IMG/VR virus record: IMGVR_UViG_3300033145_001026
Span: 1-41,198 of that record
Direction: 5' to 3' (one strand)
Length of the DNA: 41,198 nucleotides
Origin: a virus
The notes below the pieces were generated by a model. It searched no databases. It was not told the DNA's origin and saw nothing but the letters and a program-made list of their open reading frames with translations. Below, in pieces: positions 13,666 to 21,355 of this stretch (the first letter of the stretch is position 1; every line of letters starts with the position of its first letter). The translations under genes and the position numbers were made by a program.

Positions 13666-14076
13666 ATGGCGAATTTTAAGGATTTTCGGTCAAAAATAGA
13701 CGCAGGATGGGAGAAGTATTGTTACGAAATTTACCCTGAAATGTCGGCGGCTTATGCGGAAACAATTAAAAAGATAAATGATAGTCCGATAGAAATTGAG
13801 GGACAGTTGGAAATTCTATCAACGCACTTACCGAGAATGAAGGACATTGAAGCAATGCAAGATATGTTTTTGGATATTGAGGCATACCGGAAATATACAA
13901 GCGAGGGAGAGAACGCTTTGCATCGGAAATTGAGGAATGATTTTGAGGTCGCTGAAGTAAGGGCAGTGAGAGATAAAATTGCAGGGCTTGTTAAATCTAT
14001 AGAGGTTAGAATTATGGTTCTTCAGTCAAGATTAAAAAGTAGTCGGAAGGAACAGGATTATGGCTATCAACAGTAA
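13666..14076 (+). CDS. Helical hypothetical protein
   Basis: A 136-residue, almost all helical protein with heptad-like hydrophobics (AGLVKSIEVRIMVLQSRL near the end). Contains WEKYCYEIYPEMSAAYAETI near the N-terminus. No family recognised. Its start lies behind the structured leader at 13583-13665, and it overlaps the HNH-type gene by 17 bases. Confidence 0.58.
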   Translation: MANFKDFRSKIDAGWEKYCYEIYPEMSAAYAETIKKINDSPIEIEGQLEILSTHLPRMKDIEAMQDMFLDIEAYRKYTSEGENALHRKLRNDFEVAEVRAVRDKIAGLVKSIEVRIMVLQSRLKSSRKEQDYGYQQ

Positions 14077-14359
14077 ATTCAAAACATTCAGCAATGAAGT
14101 GAGAGAGGCGGTTTTTAACGCTTATAATGGCTATTGTTCGGCAAAGGGTTGTTTGAATAAGGCAATAGAATTTCACCACAGAATAAAAAACAGCAAGGCC
14201 AACAGGGAGAAGTTTAAGTATTTTTTACAATCGCCTATGAATTGCGCCCCGACTTGCCGACATCATCACATACATAAAACGGTTTTTGAAATGCCGGAGT
14301 CCGTTGCGGTTGTTATAGAGGAATGGTTGAGAAAATTAAAGGAGAAAGAAGATGTTTAA
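14060..14359 (+). CDS. HNH-type nuclease, compact form
   Basis: A 99-residue protein with YCSAKGC, then IEFHHRIKNSKANREKF and MNCAPTCRHHHIHKTV: paired Cys, a central E-x-H-H and a late N-x-C-x-x-x-C-x-x-H region, the treble-clef HNH layout. Smaller than and different from the two homing-type HNH genes upstream, and tightly overlapped by genes on both sides, so more likely a resident phage function than a mobile insertion. Possible role: recombination or packaging nuclease. Substrate unknown. Confidence 0.75.
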   Translation: MAINSKFKTFSNEVREAVFNAYNGYCSAKGCLNKAIEFHHRIKNSKANREKFKYFLQSPMNCAPTCRHHHIHKTVFEMPESVAVVIEEWLRKLKEKEDV

Positions 14360-14597
14360 GTATGACATTATTTCTGAAAGTCAGCGACCGTTAAATTGTA
14401 AAGTGGGATTTTGTTTTGCGGGTAAAAATTATGAGATACCCCTCTTTCTGTTAAAGGCGGAGAAATTTTGCCCTTATTGCTTTGGGGAATTGAAATATAA
14501 GTTTTTCACGTCGGGGGCGGGAGAAGAATTACCGGAACTTGAATTTTGCGAGAATTGCGGTTATTCAAAAAAATATAGCGAGGAGGATAAATTATGA
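14352..14597 (+). CDS. Zinc-ribbon small protein
   Basis: An 81-residue protein with CPYC and CENC about 30 residues apart, a four-Cys zinc ribbon. The N-terminal half is beta-rich (CKVGFCFAGKNYEIPLFLL). Overlaps the previous gene by 8 bases and the next by 4. No family recognised. Confidence 0.58.
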   Translation: MFKYDIISESQRPLNCKVGFCFAGKNYEIPLFLLKAEKFCPYCFGELKYKFFTSGAGEELPELEFCENCGYSKKYSEEDKL

Positions 14598-14827
14598 CCA
14601 TAAGGATTACTTGGAGTGGCGAGGAATTGGAAGTTGAGTTTGATAAGAAAGAATTGGAAGTTGGGAGAGTTATTTGGCACAAAAAAAGAGATGGGGCTAA
14701 ATATATTAACATTACCGATTTACTTATCAACAATGACGATATAATGGGCGAGATTTTTAATTTATGTATGGAAAAAATCGCCGAGGAAGCGGATAACGCA
14801 GAGCCGGCAGAAAAGGGGGATAGATAA
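14594..14827 (+). CDS. Small acidic hypothetical protein
   Basis: A 77-residue protein starting in the upstream stop (ATGA). N-terminal beta hairpin (IRITWSGEELEVEFDKKELE), C-terminal acidic helix. No Cys pairs. No family recognised. The operon position suggests expression with its neighbours. Confidence 0.52.
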   Translation: MTIRITWSGEELEVEFDKKELEVGRVIWHKKRDGAKYINITDLLINNDDIMGEIFNLCMEKIAEEADNAEPAEKGDR

Positions 14828-14828
14828 A

Positions 14829-15206
14829 ATGACGCAAAAGCAGGCAGTAGAAAAATCGATTAAAATGTGGTTGTGGTTGGCGAAACATCCTGAAAAAAAT
14901 AAGAGAGATTATATGAATCTTTTCCACCCACGAACAGAAATAATTCACGATTGTTTTCTTTGTGAGGTTTTTTGGGTAAGGAACGCAAAGGACGAGAAAG
15001 AATGTTCAGAATGTCCTTTAAATTCTATTGAATTGCTATGTTCAAATGAGGAGGATGAGACAACTGCTCCGTGGGATTTATGGCTTATTGCAAAAGAGAA
15101 TTGTGAAATCAAAGAAATAAAAAAACAAGCAATGCGAATAGTAACCGCTTGCCGGCGTTGGAAAGCGAAGCGGGGAAAACCCGCTAAAAGGGGGAGAGAA
15201 AAATGA
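14829..15206 (+). CDS. Cys-rich phage protein (CxxC...CxxC type)
   Basis: A 125-residue protein. HDCFLCEVFW and CSECPL give a four-Cys site, with another Cys in ELLCSN; a conserved-looking WDLWLIAK follows, then a strongly basic tail (RRWKAKRGKPAKRGREK). The layout is familiar from unnamed accessory proteins of siphophages. The basic tail suggests nucleic-acid binding. Overlaps the next gene by 4 bases. Confidence 0.6.
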   Translation: MTQKQAVEKSIKMWLWLAKHPEKNKRDYMNLFHPRTEIIHDCFLCEVFWVRNAKDEKECSECPLNSIELLCSNEEDETTAPWDLWLIAKENCEIKEIKKQAMRIVTACRRWKAKRGKPAKRGREK

Positions 15207-15448
15207 GAAAAATAAAATATATTGATGAACAAGAAGTAAAAATAGGTGATATCTTTTTGCAAGACAGTTCCCATTTAAGGTATCAGGGTCAATATGAATT
15301 GATTAATATAGGTATAGACCGAGGATGGGCAACTATGGTTAAAAGAAAAAGATTATCAGACGGGCAGGTATTAACAACGGGATGGAATGCAAGCGGAAAA
15401 AGTTTAATCCGCAGGAAAAGAGAGAGTGAAAAGGTTAACCAAACATAA
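15203..15448 (+). CDS. Small basic hypothetical protein
   Basis: An 81-residue protein starting in the previous stop. Beta-rich opening (EVKIGDIFLQDS, YQGQYELINIGI) and many Lys/Arg near the end. Could be a small SH3- or PUA-like barrel, but no signature is clear. Function unknown. Confidence 0.5.
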   Translation: MRKIKYIDEQEVKIGDIFLQDSSHLRYQGQYELINIGIDRGWATMVKRKRLSDGQVLTTGWNASGKSLIRRKRESEKVNQT

Positions 15449-15477
15449 TCCAGCGGAAGGATGAGGAGGGGGAAAAG

Positions 15478-15690
15478 GTGAAAAGACCAGAGAGGAAAAT
15501 AAGTAGTGTATCGGAATGGCACGACGGATATAACAAATGTTGCGACGACTGGGAGAAGTTTTTGCCTGATACTATGGAAATAGCGGATATAATATGGGGG
15601 AATTGCACTAACAGCCCGAGGATAACATTGTCTGGTGTGCGACAAATTGCAAAAGCAATCTCAAAAAGATTAAAGGAGAAAAAACAATGA
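15478..15690 (+). CDS. Small hypothetical protein, GTG start
   Basis: A 70-residue protein. GAGGAGGGGGAAAAG precedes the GTG, a strong site that decides the start. Contains SEWHDGYNKCCDDWEKFLP and a basic last helix. No family recognised. Ends in an ATGA overlap. Confidence 0.52.
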   Translation: MKRPERKISSVSEWHDGYNKCCDDWEKFLPDTMEIADIIWGNCTNSPRITLSGVRQIAKAISKRLKEKKQ

Positions 15691-15875
15691 CGGTAAAATG
15701 CCCTGTATGTAATAACAAAATGGTAGTAAAATATATTGATAATGCCTCTGTGCCTGATGGCGACGGATGTGCTGATTATTTCAGCGAAAAATATTATTAT
15801 TGTGAAACTTGCGAACAATGGTATGATGAAGATTTGGACAGATGTGATGAGCCAATTCAAGAGCCGTTAATTTAA
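15687..15875 (+). CDS. Zinc-ribbon small protein
   Basis: A 62-residue protein with CPVC at residues 5-8 and CETC about 30 residues on, then an acidic end (WYDEDLDRCDEP). The ribosome binding leader AAGGAGAAAAAACAATGA is repeated almost exactly before the next gene (15873-15891), as if a start cassette was copied. No family recognised. Confidence 0.57.
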   Translation: MTVKCPVCNNKMVVKYIDNASVPDGDGCADYFSEKYYYCETCEQWYDEDLDRCDEPIQEPLI

Positions 15876-15887
15876 GGAGAAAAAACA

Positions 15888-17099
15888 ATGAGCAATGGAT
15901 TAAAGGCGTGTGAAGATTGTGTAGAGAGAATAGTAAATAAATTCATACTTGAATTTTGCAATGACCATAATGGCGAAATACGATTTCTGCGAAGTATCTT
16001 TTATGATGAAAAAGATGGTGCAGAAACAATAATAAAATTTATAAGAGAGAATTTTAAAATTGAAATTGCCAACCTTGCCAAGCGAGCCGCAAACCTTTCG
16101 TGGAAGTTGGAATGTGCCGATAAGGAGATTGAGGAATTGCGGGAATTGGATAATGAACTAACAAAAGCGGGTGAAGAATTAGGATTGGAAATTGCTGGAC
16201 TTAAATCTAAACTCGCCAAGAAGGACAATGAAATTAAGATACTCAAATTTGAACTTTCTTTAGATAACGAAGATGACAAATCTGTGGAGTTGGTTGATAA
16301 AGTAGTTGATTTACAAGGAGAACTCGCCGAGAAGGATAAGGAGATTGCGGAGTTGAAAGATAAATATAATTGCCCTTACGAGAAATCTAAATGTCCTCAC
16401 ACCGAAAGATATACTAAAATGATAATGAAACTCAAATTCGACCTCGCTGAGAAAACAGAAGAATTTGAAACTGTAATGAAGGTAATAGCCGAGAAGGACA
16501 AAGAAATCGCCTGCTTGAAGGATGTGGATGTGGGGGAGATTGAGAAAATAATTGACGACATTTTTTGGCAACACGCAATGCATATTCGTGATGATAAAGA
16601 TGGTGATAAATGGTTAATAAAAAAAATAGATTGGAATAAAGTGGTGAAAGCCATAGCCAAGTCATTAAAACCTAAAAAGACAACGGACGAGATAATTGAG
16701 AAAACATTTGAAAAGTTAATGGCAATGCCAAAAGAAAAATTAAAAAAGGAATTTGCTGAATATAAAAGTGGCGAGATTGCTGAACTTTTGCTTTATGCGT
16801 GGCAAGAACTTAATGGTAGGGACTTACAACCTAAACAGGATATTGTCGGGAAGGGAGTGAAAAAGGGGGTGTGGAAAATGGACAATAGGTTTTGGTTTCT
16901 GATATGGGGGAAGATAAGAGATTTTATTGGCGGTATAGGGTGGCATGTATTCCTGTGGTCGGTTGGAATGACAAAGGAAAAATATTGGGACACTATCTAT
17001 AAACAGGAAAAAGCATATAAAGAGGGGAGATTATACAGAACAGAGAAGTTGCCAAAGTGCGAGCAAAAGGAATCAGAGATGGCTGATAAAAGGGGATAG
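15888..17099 (+). CDS. Long coiled-coil protein with internal repeats
   Basis: A 403-residue protein. Residues about 55-210 form an extended coiled coil with repeated LAEKDKEIAELK-type units. A Cys island (NCPYEKSKCPHTERY) interrupts it, and CEDC occurs near the N-terminus. After about residue 320 the character changes: a Trp-rich segment (FWFLIWGKIRDFIGGIGWHV) that could be an amphipathic or membrane helix. An ATG at 16878 (MDNRF) after GGGGGTGTGG might start that part as its own 73-residue protein. Looks like a fusion of a repeat protein and a small domain. Function unknown. Confidence 0.6.
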   Translation: MSNGLKACEDCVERIVNKFILEFCNDHNGEIRFLRSIFYDEKDGAETIIKFIRENFKIEIANLAKRAANLSWKLECADKEIEELRELDNELTKAGEELGLEIAGLKSKLAKKDNEIKILKFELSLDNEDDKSVELVDKVVDLQGELAEKDKEIAELKDKYNCPYEKSKCPHTERYTKMIMKLKFDLAEKTEEFETVMKVIAEKDKEIACLKDVDVGEIEKIIDDIFWQHAMHIRDDKDGDKWLIKKIDWNKVVKAIAKSLKPKKTTDEIIEKTFEKLMAMPKEKLKKEFAEYKSGEIAELLLYAWQELNGRDLQPKQDIVGKGVKKGVWKMDNRFWFLIWGKIRDFIGGIGWHVFLWSVGMTKEKYWDTIYKQEKAYKEGRLYRTEKLPKCEQKESEMADKRG

Positions 17100-17102
17100 A
17101 GG

Positions 17103-17318
17103 ATGATAATAAGAATGAAACAAAATGGAAAAATTGTTAAAGTGGAAGTATCTGACGAAAAGTGTAGAAAGAGGAAATGTTTAAGAGTGGGACATTATAC
17201 TCATTATTCAGCGGCGGGGATGTCTGGTTGTTCTTCGTGGACAGATGAAAATTATTCTTGCCTAACGAGAGATAATTTCGGATGTCCAGATGACAAAGAT
17301 GAGGGAAAAACGAAATGA
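17103..17318 (+). CDS. Small Cys-rich protein
   Basis: A 71-residue protein with CRKRKC, then SGCSS, YSCLT and FGCPD, five Cys in all, and a basic/His middle (GHYTHYSAAG). It overlaps the next start by 4 bases. Probably binds zinc. No family recognised. Confidence 0.52.
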   Translation: MIIRMKQNGKIVKVEVSDEKCRKRKCLRVGHYTHYSAAGMSGCSSWTDENYSCLTRDNFGCPDDKDEGKTK

Positions 17319-17452
17319 CAGAATGCGACGTAAAAGATTGTAAATATCATAAAGACGGGAAATGCACGAAAAAGGATAAGGTGGTCGGCAGGGAAAAAGA
17401 AGACGCTGACCGCTTGCCGCAGTGTTATTCTTATGAGAAGGAGGAGACGTGA
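17315..17452 (+). CDS. Very small Cys-rich protein
   Basis: A 45-residue protein starting in the upstream stop and ending in a GTGA overlap with the next gene. Motif C-x3-C-x6-C (TECDVKDCKYHKDGKC), plus a late Cys in PQCYSY: a compact one-zinc knuckle. Its exact fit between two overlapping neighbours supports it as a real gene. Confidence 0.6.
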   Translation: MTECDVKDCKYHKDGKCTKKDKVVGREKEDADRLPQCYSYEKEET

Positions 17453-17868
17453 AATTAGAAAATCAGATTACGGGGTTAGAGATTTCAAAGAAGTTGGAAG
17501 AGGCAGAATTCCCGCAGGATAATAGTTTATGGTATTGGTGTAAATATAAATTAGTTAGGGGGATTTATGCAAAGGGTTTTGACGAACCAAAAAAGGGATG
17601 GAGATTACAATTTGGCAATAAAGAAGGGTATCGTGATGATTTTTCTGAAGTTGTCGCCGCCCCGACAGTTGCGGAATTAGGGGAGATGTTGCCTTACTGG
17701 GTTACTTGTAGAAAAGATATATCTGGTAAATGGTTTAGTTCATTACATAAAGCACCTTTTCACAGTACAAGTAAATATAATACCGAAGCCGACGCAAGGG
17801 CAAAGATGTGGTTATATTTGAAAAAGGAAGGATTATTGGGGGAGCAGAAAAACGGTGCGGAGAAATAA
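17449..17868 (+). CDS. Conserved-type phage hypothetical protein
   Basis: A 139-residue protein with GTG start overlapping the previous stop. The pattern of an N-terminal SKKLEEAEFPQDNSLWYW, a middle TVAELGEMLP and a C-terminal EADARAKMWLYLKKEGLL is one I know from unnamed siphophage accessory proteins, where the last segment also reads ADARAKM. No activity is known to me. Located in the dense early operon. Confidence 0.62.
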   Translation: MKLENQITGLEISKKLEEAEFPQDNSLWYWCKYKLVRGIYAKGFDEPKKGWRLQFGNKEGYRDDFSEVVAAPTVAELGEMLPYWVTCRKDISGKWFSSLHKAPFHSTSKYNTEADARAKMWLYLKKEGLLGEQKNGAEK

Positions 17869-17869
17869 A

Positions 17870-18034
17870 ATGAGGTTGCACACGCTCGTTTTCCTATTTA
17901 TCGGTGTATTGCTCCTCATCGGCTTGCTTATCTTTATTTTGAGCAGGCGGGACGGCGGGGATGGCGAGGGTTATTACGGCGATTACTGGACGATTAAAAA
18001 TAAGGACGACGAGCCGCCGCTGGGGATAGGATGA
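17870..18034 (+). CDS. Single-span small membrane protein
   Basis: A 54-residue protein. One hydrophobic span at about residues 6-24 (LVFLFIGVLLLIGLLIFIL), then SRRDGGDG and an acidic/aromatic tail (YYGDYW). The base composition of the tail is noticeably GC-richer than its neighbours. Ends in an ATGA overlap with the next gene. Might be an envelope-targeted early protein. Confidence 0.55.
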   Translation: MRLHTLVFLFIGVLLLIGLLIFILSRRDGGDGEGYYGDYWTIKNKDDEPPLGIG

Positions 18035-18642
18035 AACCTATAATCTTTAATTCCGAAAGCGTGAGGGCGATTTTGGAAAATCGTAAATTTCAAACGAGGC
18101 GGGTAATTAAGCCACAACCAGATTTGAGTATTTTGAAAAATCCAAAAGAGCCCTTGAAATTTAGAAAATGTCCCATATTAGGGGTTACACATAACCCTTC
18201 CGAATGGGGATTATATAGGAAAAAAGACAAAATTGGAGCTGTGCCTATATCGGGCTATAAATGCCCTTACGGAAAAATCGGACAAAAATTATGGGTGCGG
18301 GAAACTTGGGTTAAACAAATGGGGGGTATTATTTATAAAGCAACTGATAATAACAAATTTCCAAAATTCAAATGGAAACCCTCAATCTATATGCCCCGCA
18401 AATACTCCCGCATAACCCTTGAGATAACAAATATCAGGGTTGAGAGGGTTGCGGATATAACACCGGAAGATTGTTTTAGAGAAGGTTGTTCTGATTCTTT
18501 CAAAGTTGTGTGTTCGGCAATTATCTGGTTTCGGGAATTATGGAACTCAATAAACGGTAAAAAATACCCTTGGAAACTCAACCCTTTTGTATGGGTAATT
18601 TCGTTTAAGGTGGCGAAAAATAGAAAGGAGAGGACGGAGTGA
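18031..18642 (+). CDS. ASCH/PUA-like phage protein
   Basis: A 203-residue protein with signatures of a widespread phage family: KPIIFNSESVRAILENRK, FQTRRVIKPQP, GQKLWVRETWV, PRKYSRITLEITNIRVERV, and the end LWNSINGKKYPW followed by NPFVWVISF. The beta-barrel order and T-R-R-V motif resemble ASCH domains, which sit in the PUA fold and bind RNA or modified nucleotides. Actual role in phages is unsettled. Start in the previous stop (ATGA). Confidence 0.72.
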   Translation: MKPIIFNSESVRAILENRKFQTRRVIKPQPDLSILKNPKEPLKFRKCPILGVTHNPSEWGLYRKKDKIGAVPISGYKCPYGKIGQKLWVRETWVKQMGGIIYKATDNNKFPKFKWKPSIYMPRKYSRITLEITNIRVERVADITPEDCFREGCSDSFKVVCSAIIWFRELWNSINGKKYPWKLNPFVWVISFKVAKNRKERTE

Positions 18643-18872
18643 TTATCTCTTTAATACTGAAAGATTGTGAGTGGCATTATTATAACTTCTTGGAATTAAA
18701 TCAAGTAATAAAATGCGAGGAAGCCGAAGAAAAGGGGATGTGTAAAAATTGTCAATGGGCTTTTTCTTGTCATCCTATGCAGGAAATAAAAAACGGCATT
18801 TTTCAAAAATACTGCACTTTAGATTTCAGGAAAAAATATATGCCGAATTTGAAAATCGGGGATTTATGCTAA
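18639..18872 (+). CDS. Small Cys-pair protein
   Basis: A 77-residue protein with GTG start overlapping the previous stop. CKNCQWAFSCHP gives a clustered Cys site, with further single Cys at 10, 26, 59 and the last residue. N-terminal beta segment. Possible zinc or iron-sulphur binding. No family recognised. Confidence 0.52.
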   Translation: MIISLILKDCEWHYYNFLELNQVIKCEEAEEKGMCKNCQWAFSCHPMQEIKNGIFQKYCTLDFRKKYMPNLKIGDLC

Positions 18873-18961
18873 TCCTCTACATAATAATCAGTTTCGTGGC
18901 GATATATCTGGGGATTGTATGGGAGAGGATAGGAGCGAGAAAAAAGAGGGGGAAGAAATGA
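18866..18961 (+). CDS. Tiny single-span membrane protein
   Basis: A 31-residue protein. A hydrophobic helix (MLILYIIISFVAIYLGIVW) is followed by a basic tail (RIGARKKRGKK). It overlaps the upstream gene by 7 bases and the downstream gene by 4 (ATGA), so the chain of overlaps supports it. Positive-inside rule puts the tail in the cytoplasm. Confidence 0.5.
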   Translation: MLILYIIISFVAIYLGIVWERIGARKKRGKK

Positions 18962-19185
18962 AAAACGGAAGTGAAAAATTCTGGATGTTGGAAGCAATGA
19001 AAGATTATGGCGGGAGTTTCGTTAGAAATCTTGGTGTGGCTTGGCAGTGCGCCGATGAGGTTAATTCCGAGAAGTTAGAAAAGGCATTTCCCGAAATCAA
19101 GAAAAAGTATGTTGAAATGGGCGAGAGGTTGTGCCTTATTGAGAAGCAGAAAGAGGAAAGCCCTACAGCGGGGTCGCCAGATTGA
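18958..19185 (+). CDS. Small helical hypothetical protein
   Basis: A 75-residue protein. ATG 18958 is preferred over an earlier in-frame ATG (18919) because it follows GAGGGGGAAG and forms the ATGA overlap. Helical, with FVRNLGVAWQCADEVNSEKL. No family recognised. Confidence 0.52.
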   Translation: MKNGSEKFWMLEAMKDYGGSFVRNLGVAWQCADEVNSEKLEKAFPEIKKKYVEMGERLCLIEKQKEESPTAGSPD

Positions 19186-19203
19186 AACAGGGGGAAGGGA
19201 ATA

Positions 19204-19524
19204 ATGCAGAAGCCAATTTATAAGGAAAATAGTGTTAAATATAAACTATTGAAGATATTTGAGGAAAATGATTTTTTAACCTACGCCGACATTCGGGATT
19301 ATTTTGACCGCAACGGCAAAGGAATAAATAGTATAGACAGGTTTAAGCGTTTCCTTCAAGACGACGGATTTGTTATAATAAAGAGGCATAGGAACGAGAA
19401 CTGCTACGAATATAAATTGACGGGCTGGAAACCGCCGGAAGAAGAACCTTACACACCGGCAGGGAAGAAACCGCAGGCGGGAAGTGGGGATTTGTTTAAT
19501 GTAAACAGGTATTCTTATGATTGA
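19204..19524 (+). CDS. Winged-helix-like small protein
   Basis: A 106-residue protein. Residues 10-70 read as a winged helix: KYKLLKIFEENDFLTYADIR, DRFKRFLQDDGFVIIKRHR and a final strand YEYKLTGW. A Pro-rich tail follows (PPEEEPYTPAGKKPQ). Might regulate DNA-bound processes, or partner the methyltransferase it overlaps by 8 bases. DNA binding not proven. Confidence 0.55.
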   Translation: MQKPIYKENSVKYKLLKIFEENDFLTYADIRDYFDRNGKGINSIDRFKRFLQDDGFVIIKRHRNENCYEYKLTGWKPPEEEPYTPAGKKPQAGSGDLFNVNRYSYD

Positions 19525-20290
19525 AAGGCAAGAAAAATTAACGAAAATAGAATTATTTAATGACCATTTTCAAAATTATAAATCTTACCAGATACCTAAA
19601 GCGCAGTTGATTATTGCGGATATACCGTATAATATGGGCAATTATGCTTATGCGAGTAATCCGTCGTGGTATGTTGGTGGCGACAATAAAAAAGGTGAAT
19701 CAGATAAAGCAAACAAATCATTTTTTGATACAGATGGCTATTTCAATATTGCGGAATATATGCATTTTTGTTCTAAAATGTTAAAAAAAGAACCGAAACA
19801 AAAAGGATTATCTCCGGCTATGATTGTATTTTGTGCATTTGAGCAAATGCAAATGATTATAGATTATGGGAAAAAATATGAGTTTAACAATCATATGCCT
19901 TTATTTTTTATTAAAAACTATTCCGCCCAAGTTTTGAAAGCCAATATGAAAATACTGGGAGCGGTAGAACACGCTATAGTTTTATATCGTGATAAATTGC
20001 CGAAATTTAACAATGGCGGAAAAATGATTTTTAATTGGTTCAAATGGAAAAGAGACAATTCTGTTCCTAAAATACATCCAACACAAAAATCCATTCCAAT
20101 ATTGAAAAGATTAATAGAAATTTATACGGACGAGGGCGACGTTGTGATTGACCCCGTGGCTGGAAGTGGTGCGACATTGAGAGCCGCCGCTGAATTGAAT
20201 AGGAACGCATATGGATTTGAAATAAAAAAGAATTTTGTCAAAGATGCGAAGGAAAAAATGTTAGTAAATTTGCAGAGAAAATTATTTTAA
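19517..20290 (+). CDS. Orphan DNA methyltransferase (amino-methyltransferase, beta-type order)
   Basis: A 257-residue protein. Motif IV is DIPY at residues 35-38 (LIIADIPYNMG), a variant of D/N-P-P-Y. Motif I is near 212 as DPVAGSGATLRAAAELN, then GFEI. Motif IV before motif I is the beta-type order of N6-adenine or N4-cytosine methyltransferases. The replacement of the first Pro by Ile in DPPY is unusual but tolerated in some phage enzymes. No restriction nuclease is adjacent, so it probably shields phage DNA from host restriction or marks it for packaging. Confidence 0.86.
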   Translation: MIERQEKLTKIELFNDHFQNYKSYQIPKAQLIIADIPYNMGNYAYASNPSWYVGGDNKKGESDKANKSFFDTDGYFNIAEYMHFCSKMLKKEPKQKGLSPAMIVFCAFEQMQMIIDYGKKYEFNNHMPLFFIKNYSAQVLKANMKILGAVEHAIVLYRDKLPKFNNGGKMIFNWFKWKRDNSVPKIHPTQKSIPILKRLIEIYTDEGDVVIDPVAGSGATLRAAAELNRNAYGFEIKKNFVKDAKEKMLVNLQRKLF

Positions 20291-20303
20291 TGGACAATAA
20301 ATT

Positions 20304-20474
20304 ATGAAAAAGAAAAATCCCGTATTCCTTCAAAAGCCGGAGATATGCAAAAAGTGCCATTTTGAAAAATCCCGTAAATGCAGAATTTCACCTTGCACGG
20401 ATTGCCGGTATCTTATTGAAGGGTGTTTAACTTGTTATTTTTTGGTGAGGAAGAAAATTGTGGAGGGAAAATGA
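20304..20474 (+). CDS. Very small Cys-rich zinc-finger-like protein
   Basis: A 56-residue protein with CKKC, KCRISPCTDC and GCLTCY: seven or eight Cys in 40 residues. Strongly basic. Its ATG is 13 bases after the methyltransferase stop and it ends in an ATGA overlap with the next gene. Probably binds zinc and perhaps nucleic acid. Confidence 0.55.
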   Translation: MKKKNPVFLQKPEICKKCHFEKSRKCRISPCTDCRYLIEGCLTCYFLVRKKIVEGK

Positions 20475-20842
20475 TAAGAAAAAGAGCGGAAGAATATACG
20501 GAAAAACGACAATCATTTTTAATTACATTTGGTTCAAAAAGGATTGGTTCAGCGAAAGATATTGATATATCTTGCACAACAACCTACCAGGATTTTCTAT
20601 ATAAAAGTTATAAAACTGGCGAATTTATAAAAGTTAAAATATATTTTGTTACTCTTAACGCATATAAGAAAATGAAAAAATACAAAAAACTTTATATTTT
20701 GATTGCGAGGAATATTTATAAATCCTGCCGATTTTGTAATGCAAGAGTAATAAGATATTGTAAAGCAGAAAAATTAATTGAATTAGAATTTATTCCCGAT
20801 AGAAAAAGAAAGAATTGTATTACAATCAAGGGGAAAAAATGA
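20471..20842 (+). CDS. Basic hypothetical protein with a Cys pair
   Basis: A 123-residue protein. ATG 20471 is chosen over an upstream in-frame ATG (20423) because GGAGGG lies 4 bases before and it forms the ATGA overlap. Very Lys-rich, with CRFC in the second half. No family recognised. The basic charge suggests nucleic-acid contact. Confidence 0.52.
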   Translation: MIRKRAEEYTEKRQSFLITFGSKRIGSAKDIDISCTTTYQDFLYKSYKTGEFIKVKIYFVTLNAYKKMKKYKKLYILIARNIYKSCRFCNARVIRYCKAEKLIELEFIPDRKRKNCITIKGKK

Positions 20843-21015
20843 AATCACAATTAAGAATTATTATCATTTTGCTATTTTGGACAAACTTGATTTTGTCAAT
20901 TCAGTTGATTAGAAATTCTGCTGAAACAGCGCAGGCAGGGCAGATACAGAGAGTTGATATTGTGAGGGTTGCAGGCAACTGGATAGGTGGTAGGTTGCCG
21001 ATTCAAAGGTGGTAA
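20839..21015 (+). CDS. Small protein with N-terminal membrane span or signal
   Basis: A 58-residue protein with hydrophobic residues 5-21 (LRIIIILLFWTNLILSI) followed by a polar part (QIQRVDIVRVAGNWIGGRLP). The tail is short, so it is probably anchored with its C-terminus outside. ATG overlaps the previous stop by 4 bases behind AGGGG. Unknown role. Confidence 0.52.
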   Translation: MKSQLRIIIILLFWTNLILSIQLIRNSAETAQAGQIQRVDIVRVAGNWIGGRLPIQRW

Positions 21016-21016
21016 A

Positions 21017-21295
21017 ATGAAAATAAAATGTAATCTTTTTAATTTTAATAATTTGCCAAAAGATAAAAGAAAACGCCCTCATCCTATGATGAGAAAATAT
21101 AATATAAAAGCGAAAAATTATTTAGAGGCGATTTTGAAAACACTATCAAAACATTCCCCTCATTCTTTTAATGATTTGTCAAAGGCATTTGTAAATGTAA
21201 ATTATTCATATGATAGATTAAAAACGACGATGATAATATCTTCAATGTTTTGTTATAATTTAGTGGAATTATCCAGTATCAAAAAAAGGAAATAG
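21017..21295 (+). CDS. Hypothetical protein, possible small DNA-binding domain
   Basis: A 92-residue basic protein starting one base after the previous stop region, behind AAAGGTGG. LEAILKTLSKHSPHSFNDLS and a following helix give a helix-turn-helix-like pattern in the middle. No family recognised. It is the last gene before the 21322 promoter. Confidence 0.5.
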   Translation: MKIKCNLFNFNNLPKDKRKRPHPMMRKYNIKAKNYLEAILKTLSKHSPHSFNDLSKAFVNVNYSYDRLKTTMIISSMFCYNLVELSSIKKRK

Positions 21296-21321
21296 ATTAT
21301 CTTGTGTAAAAAAATCTCCCC

Positions 21322-21350
21322 TTGACAAATTAACCTTTCAATGCTATAAT
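21322..21350 (+). promoter_or_regulatory. Consensus sigma70 promoter giving a probably leaderless mRNA
   Basis: TTGACA 21322-21327, 17 bases, TATAAT 21345-21350. The gene's ATG begins at 21356, exactly where transcription should start, leaving no room for a ribosome binding site. The protein's N-terminus fits its family from this ATG, so the transcript probably starts with AUG. CCCC precedes the -35 box, as at 9520 and 24120. Confidence 0.88.
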
Positions 21351-21355
21351 ATAGT

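Noticed and set aside
15435-15860. Minus-strand frame opposite small early genes
   Set aside because: Opposite overlapping + genes with good ribosome sites; Phe/Ile-rich shadow translation.
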